Assembly (NCBI GenBank): GCA_017461725.1
Contig: JAFTXG010000015.1
Span: 62,001-126,000 of the forward strand
Reading direction: 5' to 3'
Source of the DNA: Lachnospiraceae bacterium
GTDB taxonomy: Bacteria > Bacillota > Clostridia > Lachnospirales > Lachnospiraceae
DNA: 64,000 nucleotides
Shown here: piece after piece, positions 59,990-64,000 of the stretch
Position numbering within the stretch: the first letter of the stretch is position 1
Layout of the letters: every line of letters begins with the position of its first letter
The notes under the pieces: model-generated
Database searches by the model: none
The model's input: the letters and a program-made list of their open reading frames with translations, nothing else
What the model was told of the DNA's origin: nothing
Position numbers and translations under genes: made by a program

Positions 59990-61380
59990 AAAATTCCATT
60001 ATCACCAAACTGCTGATCGGCTATTTTGTCTTCGGTATTTTGGGGATCATAGCCATCTCCACCATCTCCTCCCGCGTGACCTTAAGTTATCTGGAGGATC
60101 ATTATGGACGAAATCTCTATGAGCGCGCCAATCTGATCGCCCAGGACTGCCGCCGGTTTTACACCGACGGTTTCAGTCAGTCCACTTTCCAGACCCTGAA
60201 CGGCGCTGCCGCTGCGCTGGATGCGGATATCTGGCTGGTGAAAGCTGACGGATGGGTCAGTTTTGATACCGCCTATCGCATGACGAATCTCCGTCTCGAG
60301 GATTTTGATCCCTCTGCCAGCGGAAGTCAACTGTACACCATCGGCAGCTATGCCGACTATTATCCTGCGGAGCACATGATCACCGTCTCCGTACCCATCA
60401 CCGCCAACTTTACCACCTATGGGTATGTGATGATCCACCAACCCGTGAGTATCGTCCACGCTGCCAGAGATTCGGTTTTGGAGGTGCAGTACATTATTTT
60501 CCTGATCATCTTTGCGTTGGCCTTTTTCATTTTGCTTCTGGTCAGGATCATTGTCTTAAAGCCGTTGAATAAAATCAGCGCTGCCGCCATGGAGTACGCA
60601 CAGGGCAATCTGAAATACGAACTGATCCTGCACAGCCAGGACGAGATGGGAAAGCTGGCCGACACGCTGAATTACATGGCCCATGAGCTGAATAATGCCG
60701 AGGAATATCAGCGCAAGTTTATCTCCAATGTCTCCCACGATTTCCGCTCACCGCTGACTTCCATCAAGGGCTATCTGGAGGCTATGCTGGACGGCACGAT
60801 CCCTCCGGAAATGCAGGGCAAGTATTTAAATATCGTCATCAGCGAGACCGAGCGGCTGACTGCACTGACCAGGAGTACGCTGGAGCTGCAGTCCCTCCAG
60901 TCCCGGAAGATGGCTTTGAGCCCCACACGATTTGATGTCAATCAGATAATCCGCGACACGGTCGCTTCCTTCGAAGGCATCTGTAAGCCACGCCACATTG
61001 TATTGGAGCTGATTTTTCATGAGGAATCCATATTTGTCAAGGCAGACAAACTGAAGATCCAACAGGTTCTCTACAATCTGCTGGACAATGCCATCAAGTT
61101 CTCCCACGACAGTTCCTCTATTATGATCGAGACCTCTGAGAAACACGGCAAGGTCTTCGTGTCCGTCAAGGATTTTGGCGTGGGCATCCCCAGAGACAGC
61201 ATCAAAAAAATCTGGAGCCGATTCTACAAAACAGACAGCTCCAGAGGTAAGGATAAAAAAGGAACGGGCCTGGGCCTTTCCATCGTCCGCGAGATCATCG
61301 TGGCTCACGGCGAAAATATCGATGTCATCAGCACAGAGGACATCGGAAGTGAGTTTATATTTAGTTTGCCAAAGGCATGA
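59986..61380 (+). CDS. Sensor histidine kinase (HAMP, HisKA, HATPase)
   Basis: A 464-residue membrane kinase. Segment 1 (about 8-30) and segment 2 (about 168-190) flank an extracellular sensor of about 140 residues. HAMP follows, then the phospho-acceptor His in SNVSHDFRSPLTSI, N-box NLLDNAIKFS, DFGVGIP and GTGLGLSIV. It phosphorylates the OmpR-type regulator encoded upstream. ATGA overlap shows coupling. A terminator follows at once. Confidence 0.93.
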   Translation: MKNSIITKLLIGYFVFGILGIIAISTISSRVTLSYLEDHYGRNLYERANLIAQDCRRFYTDGFSQSTFQTLNGAAAALDADIWLVKADGWVSFDTAYRMTNLRLEDFDPSASGSQLYTIGSYADYYPAEHMITVSVPITANFTTYGYVMIHQPVSIVHAARDSVLEVQYIIFLIIFALAFFILLLVRIIVLKPLNKISAAAMEYAQGNLKYELILHSQDEMGKLADTLNYMAHELNNAEEYQRKFISNVSHDFRSPLTSIKGYLEAMLDGTIPPEMQGKYLNIVISETERLTALTRSTLELQSLQSRKMALSPTRFDVNQIIRDTVASFEGICKPRHIVLELIFHEESIFVKADKLKIQQVLYNLLDNAIKFSHDSSSIMIETSEKHGKVFVSVKDFGVGIPRDSIKKIWSRFYKTDSSRGKDKKGTGLGLSIVREIIVAHGENIDVISTEDIGSEFIFSLPKA

Positions 61381-61382
61381 TA

Positions 61383-61413
61383 AAAGCCGTCGCATCTGTG
61401 GTGCGGCGGCTTT
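61383..61413. terminator. Bidirectional terminator between convergent genes
   Basis: AAAGCCGTCGCA (61383-61394) pairs with TGCGGCGGCTTT (61402-61413), with one G-U pair. On the minus strand a TTTTAT tail follows, on the plus strand a weak one. Confidence 0.7.
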
Positions 61414-61423
61414 AAGTATCTTC

Positions 61424-62041
61424 TTATCGAATGTAGTTTGTGTGTACGGGGGTCTCCCGCTCGGGCAGTCTGTACTGCTCCTTGCCGAGCGCAATGCTCT
61501 TAATCAGGAAGCTCATATTTCGCGCCAGTGTGCGCATGGTCTGTAGTCCTTCCTCATCCTCCTTGGCCTCCCCGGGCAATCCGCCGTGGACGCTGTTCCA
61601 GTACTGGCTGGACGCCACCGGCATGCCACAGATGGTGAAGTATTTATTCAGCTCGTCAAAGGTAGCGGAACAGCCGCCTCGTCTGGCAACCGCCACGCTG
61701 GCCCCAACCTTCATGGTCTTACTGAAATGAGTACTGTAAAACAGTCGGTCCAGAAGAGCAATCAGAGTAGCGTTTGCGGAGGCATAATAAACAGGGCTGC
61801 CCAACACCAGGCCATCACACGCCTCCAGCTTAGGGGCTATCTCGTTGACCATATCGTCAAACACACACTTTCCGGTACGATAACAGGACTTGCAGGCGAC
61901 ACACCCGCGGATATCTTTATGTCCGACGCGGATGGTCTCCACCTCGATCCCCTCGGCCACAAATATTTTCTCCATCTCCGCCAACGCCATCGCAGTATTT
62001 CCATCTGCACGGGGGCTGCCGTTGAGCATCAACACTTTCAT
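61424..62041 (-). CDS. Flavodoxin-fold FMN reductase with cysteine cluster (iron-sulfur flavoprotein type)
   Basis: A 205-residue NADPH-dependent-FMN-reductase-fold protein: the FMN phosphate loop is NGSPRADGNT, and SPVYYAS contacts the flavin. Cys47, Cys50, Cys53 and Cys59 form CX2CX2CX5C, the 4Fe-4S pattern of archaeal and clostridial iron-sulfur flavoproteins. It probably shuttles electrons in redox stress or reduces quinones. The upstream region has four tandem 14-bp repeats. AGGA precedes the ATG. Confidence 0.83.
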   Translation of the reverse strand: MKVLMLNGSPRADGNTAMALAEMEKIFVAEGIEVETIRVGHKDIRGCVACKSCYRTGKCVFDDMVNEIAPKLEACDGLVLGSPVYYASANATLIALLDRLFYSTHFSKTMKVGASVAVARRGGCSATFDELNKYFTICGMPVASSQYWNSVHGGLPGEAKEDEEGLQTMRTLARNMSFLIKSIALGKEQYRLPERETPVHTNYIR

Positions 62042-62082
62042 CGTCTTTTCCTACTTTCCCAATTAATTTTCCACCATATTAT

Positions 62083-62138
62083 CTGTTTTTCTGACGCTGT
62101 TTTTCTGACGCTGTTTTTCTGACGCTTTTTTTCTGACG
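62083..62138. repeat. Tandem 14-bp repeat (four copies)
   Basis: Unit CTGTTTTTCTGACG: three perfect copies from 62083, 62097 and 62111 and a fourth with one change from 62125. It lies 42 bp upstream of the flavoprotein start codon. Copy number may vary by slippage and alter promoter spacing. Confidence 0.8.
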
Positions 62139-62214
62139 CTGCTTTTCCACACAGTCTGCCAAGTTTCACGCTGAACTTTTTCCGACTGTGGTGTCCCGAC
62201 TTTCAGTCTCTATT

Positions 62215-62715
62215 TTATTTCCACCTGTAATCTCTCAGTTCGCCTTTCAGCTGCATCTGTTTGAAATTTTGCTGCCTCAGTGCCTCATAAAGCACGATGG
62301 CCACAGAATTTGACAGATTCAGTGATCGGATATCCTCCAGCATGGGGATGCGGATCGCCGTCTCCTGGTGTTCCACCAGAATATGCTCCGGGATACCGGC
62401 ACTCTCCCGCCCGAACATGATATAGGCATCATCCGGGAACTCAGCCTCGCAGTACAGATTCGGTCCCTTGGTGGTCGCCATGAAAATCCGCTCGCGGGCC
62501 TTCGGATTACGCTCCAGAAAATCCTCGTAATTTTCATACACGGTGACATCCAGGTTCGGCCAGTAATCCAGACCGGCGCGCTTCAGCATCTTATCACTGA
62601 TCTCGAAGCCCAGGGGCTTGATCAGGTGCAGTCTGGAACCGGTGGCCACGCAGGTACGGCCGATATTTCCGGTGTTGGCGGGCATCTCCGGCTCCAGCAG
62701 AACTATATTCATCAT
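62215..62715 (-). CDS. trmL: tRNA (cytidine/uridine-34 2'-O)-methyltransferase TrmL
   Basis: A 166-residue SPOUT-class enzyme that 2'-O-methylates the wobble base of tRNA-Leu. Signatures are PEMPANTGNIGRTC at the N-terminus, FGRESAGIP, and IPMLEDIRSLNLSNSVAIVLYE with its trefoil-knot SAM site. Typical length. GGAG is 8 bp before the ATG. It follows the aminotransferase gene by 45 bp. Confidence 0.92.
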   Translation of the reverse strand: MMNIVLLEPEMPANTGNIGRTCVATGSRLHLIKPLGFEISDKMLKRAGLDYWPNLDVTVYENYEDFLERNPKARERIFMATTKGPNLYCEAEFPDDAYIMFGRESAGIPEHILVEHQETAIRIPMLEDIRSLNLSNSVAIVLYEALRQQNFKQMQLKGELRDYRWK

Positions 62716-62760
62716 AAAGAATTCTCCTCAGTATAGCAGGACTCAGCATTATTCATCAAT

Positions 62761-63942
62761 TTACTCGCTCTCGGGCTGACCTGCATCCAGCCACTTGATG
62801 AATCGTCCGATGCGCTTCATCGCCTTCTTCAGCGTATCCAGCGAGTACGCGTAGGAGATTCGCACGAATCCCTCTCCGCAGTCGCCGAACGCGGTTCCCG
62901 GCACCACAGCCACCTGCTCTCTCTGGAGCAGCTTGTTCGCAAACTCGTCGGAGGTCATTCCGAATCGGCTGATGTTGGGGAAGATATAAAACGCGCCGAA
63001 GGGCTCGAAGCAATCCAGCCCCATCTCCTTCATGGCGTGCATCAGGTAACGGCGTCTCTGGTTATATACTTCCTTCATGTGAGCCACATCCTCATCGCCG
63101 TTTCGCAGTGCCTCGACTGCGGCATACTGGCTGGTGGTGGGCGCACACATGATACAATACTGATGGATCTTGGTCATCTGGGCGATCACCCGCTCCGGTC
63201 CGGCCACATAGCCCAGTCTCCAGCCGGTCATGGCATAGGACTTGGAAAAGCCGTTGATCACCAGCGTCCGCTCCGCCATTCCGGGAATAGAAGCGATGCT
63301 CACATGATTGCCCTGATAGGTCAGTTCGGAATAAATCTCGTCGGAAACCACCCAGAGGTCGTGCTCAATGATGACCTTTGCTATTTTCTCCAGATCCTCC
63401 CGGTCCATCACAGAACCGGTGGGATTATTCGGGAAAGGAAGAATCAGTACTTTCGTCTTAGGAGTGATAGCCGCCTCCAGCTCTTCTGGAGTCAGCTTAA
63501 ACTGATTTTTCTCCTGAAGCTCAATAATCACCGGAACACCTCCGGTCAGCGTGGTGCAGGGAAGATATGCCACATAGCTGGGCTGAGGGATCAGCACCTC
63601 ATCGCCTGGATTTAACATGGCACGCATGGCAACATCGATGGCCTCGCTGCCGCCCACAGTCACCAGAATCTCCTTCTGGGCGTGATAATTCAACTGACAC
63701 CTGCGGTGAAGATAGACGGCAATCTCCTGCTTTAACTCCTTCAAACCGGCGTTTGAGGTGTAATGGGTGCGGGCCTTCTCCAGGGAATAGATACCCTCCT
63801 CGCGGATATGCCAGGGGGTCTCAAAATCCGGCTCGCCCACACCGAGGGAGATGGCATCGGGCATCTCGCTGACGATATCAAAAAATTTACGAATGCCGGA
63901 AGGCTTGATTTCTTTTACTTTTTCGGACAACGGATCTCTCAT
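62761..63942 (-). CDS. Pyridoxal-phosphate aminotransferase, class I/II
   Basis: A 393-residue fold type I aminotransferase. The PLP lysine is in NGFSKSYAMTGWRLGY; FPNNPTG holds the Asn that binds the ring, DEIYSEL the Asp partner, and FVRISYAYS the carboxylate-binding Arg. It resembles PatA/aromatic aminotransferases of Bacillota; the amino acid is not certain. Its start overlaps the stop of the preceding regulator by 4 bp. Confidence 0.9.
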   Translation of the reverse strand: MRDPLSEKVKEIKPSGIRKFFDIVSEMPDAISLGVGEPDFETPWHIREEGIYSLEKARTHYTSNAGLKELKQEIAVYLHRRCQLNYHAQKEILVTVGGSEAIDVAMRAMLNPGDEVLIPQPSYVAYLPCTTLTGGVPVIIELQEKNQFKLTPEELEAAITPKTKVLILPFPNNPTGSVMDREDLEKIAKVIIEHDLWVVSDEIYSELTYQGNHVSIASIPGMAERTLVINGFSKSYAMTGWRLGYVAGPERVIAQMTKIHQYCIMCAPTTSQYAAVEALRNGDEDVAHMKEVYNQRRRYLMHAMKEMGLDCFEPFGAFYIFPNISRFGMTSDEFANKLLQREQVAVVPGTAFGDCGEGFVRISYAYSLDTLKKAMKRIGRFIKWLDAGQPESE

Positions 63943-64000
63943 ATCATGAACAACTCTCTTTCATCCACAGATTCCTCTTCCAGCACGGTGCCGTGATCCT
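63939..64000 (-). CDS. C-terminal end of an upstream gene, possibly an Lrp/AsnC-type regulator (partial)
   Basis: The last 19 codons, DHGTVLEEESVDERELFMI, are in the window. Acidic tails of this kind close Lrp/AsnC-type regulators that precede such aminotransferase genes in Clostridia. The identification is weak because the domains lie outside the window. It overlaps the aminotransferase start by 4 bp. Confidence 0.45.
   Translation of the reverse strand, partial: DHGTVLEEESVDERELFMI

Overview
The window looks like a chromosomal segment of an anaerobic, gut-type member of the Bacillota (Clostridia), most likely Lachnospiraceae. Base composition is moderately GC-rich, almost every gene has a strong AGGAGG-type ribosome binding site, and the gene content is typical of that group: a DUF6062-type protein, a YesM/YesN-type two-component pair, YhaM, MutS2, a GH29 fucosidase, a NahK-type sugar kinase and an ECF transporter. 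The family placement is inference. No rRNA, tRNA, CRISPR array, prophage or intact insertion sequence was recognised.

Layout. 0-2.2 kb: an ECF sigma factor, its probable membrane anti-sigma factor and a secreted protein running off the left edge, then an M24 peptidase. 2.4-11 kb (+): an ECF vitamin-type transporter (S, T and two ATPases), a PfkB-type kinase, a membrane-anchored alpha/beta hydrolase, a fused CoA-transferase and an MFS carrier. 11-20.4 kb: housekeeping and orphan genes (DUF6062, histidine phosphatase, polysaccharide deacetylase, RsmH, beta-CASP nuclease) and a three-gene unit of an RSH-like HD-XRE fusion, a tocopherol-cyclase-family protein and a thioredoxin-domain protein. 20.6-28.9 kb (-): one promoter drives an apparent seven-gene operon of six unrelated hydrolases and a MATE exporter. 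29-48.8 kb: a glycan-use region. It holds an AraC regulator with a dehydrogenase/oxidoreductase pair, a GH29 fucosidase, a zinc-ribbon protein, an uncharacterised 572-residue protein, an ABC sugar importer, a sugar isomerase and a two-component system with an unusually large sensor. An N-acetylhexosamine module follows (nucleotidyltransferase, NahK-like kinase, CBM9-like protein, GalE).

49.9-52.8 kb is visibly AT-rich and holds debris of defence or mobile genes: a HipA-like kinase that has lost its N-terminal lobe, its truncated partner, RhuM, the first 40 codons of an adenine DNA methylase, a SEC-C fragment and a SymE-like toxin gene. 52.9-64 kb returns to core genes: RlmD, YhaM, a protease-dead HtrA-like PDZ protein, MutS2, an OmpR/histidine-kinase pair, an iron-sulfur-type flavoprotein, TrmL, an aminotransferase and the end of a probable Lrp/AsnC-type regulator.

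How the parts may work together. The sensor/regulator pair at 39.9-43.7 kb probably controls the sugar importer: a 24-bp element, 22 of 24 bases identical, lies exactly 7 bp upstream of the -35 box of both the regulator gene and the importer operon. Imported oligosaccharides would be trimmed by the fucosidase and possibly the 572-residue protein. Released N-acetylhexosamine would be phosphorylated at C1, nucleotidylated and epimerised by the 44-47.7 kb genes. All assignments come from reading the sequence and remembered family motifs; no database search was run.
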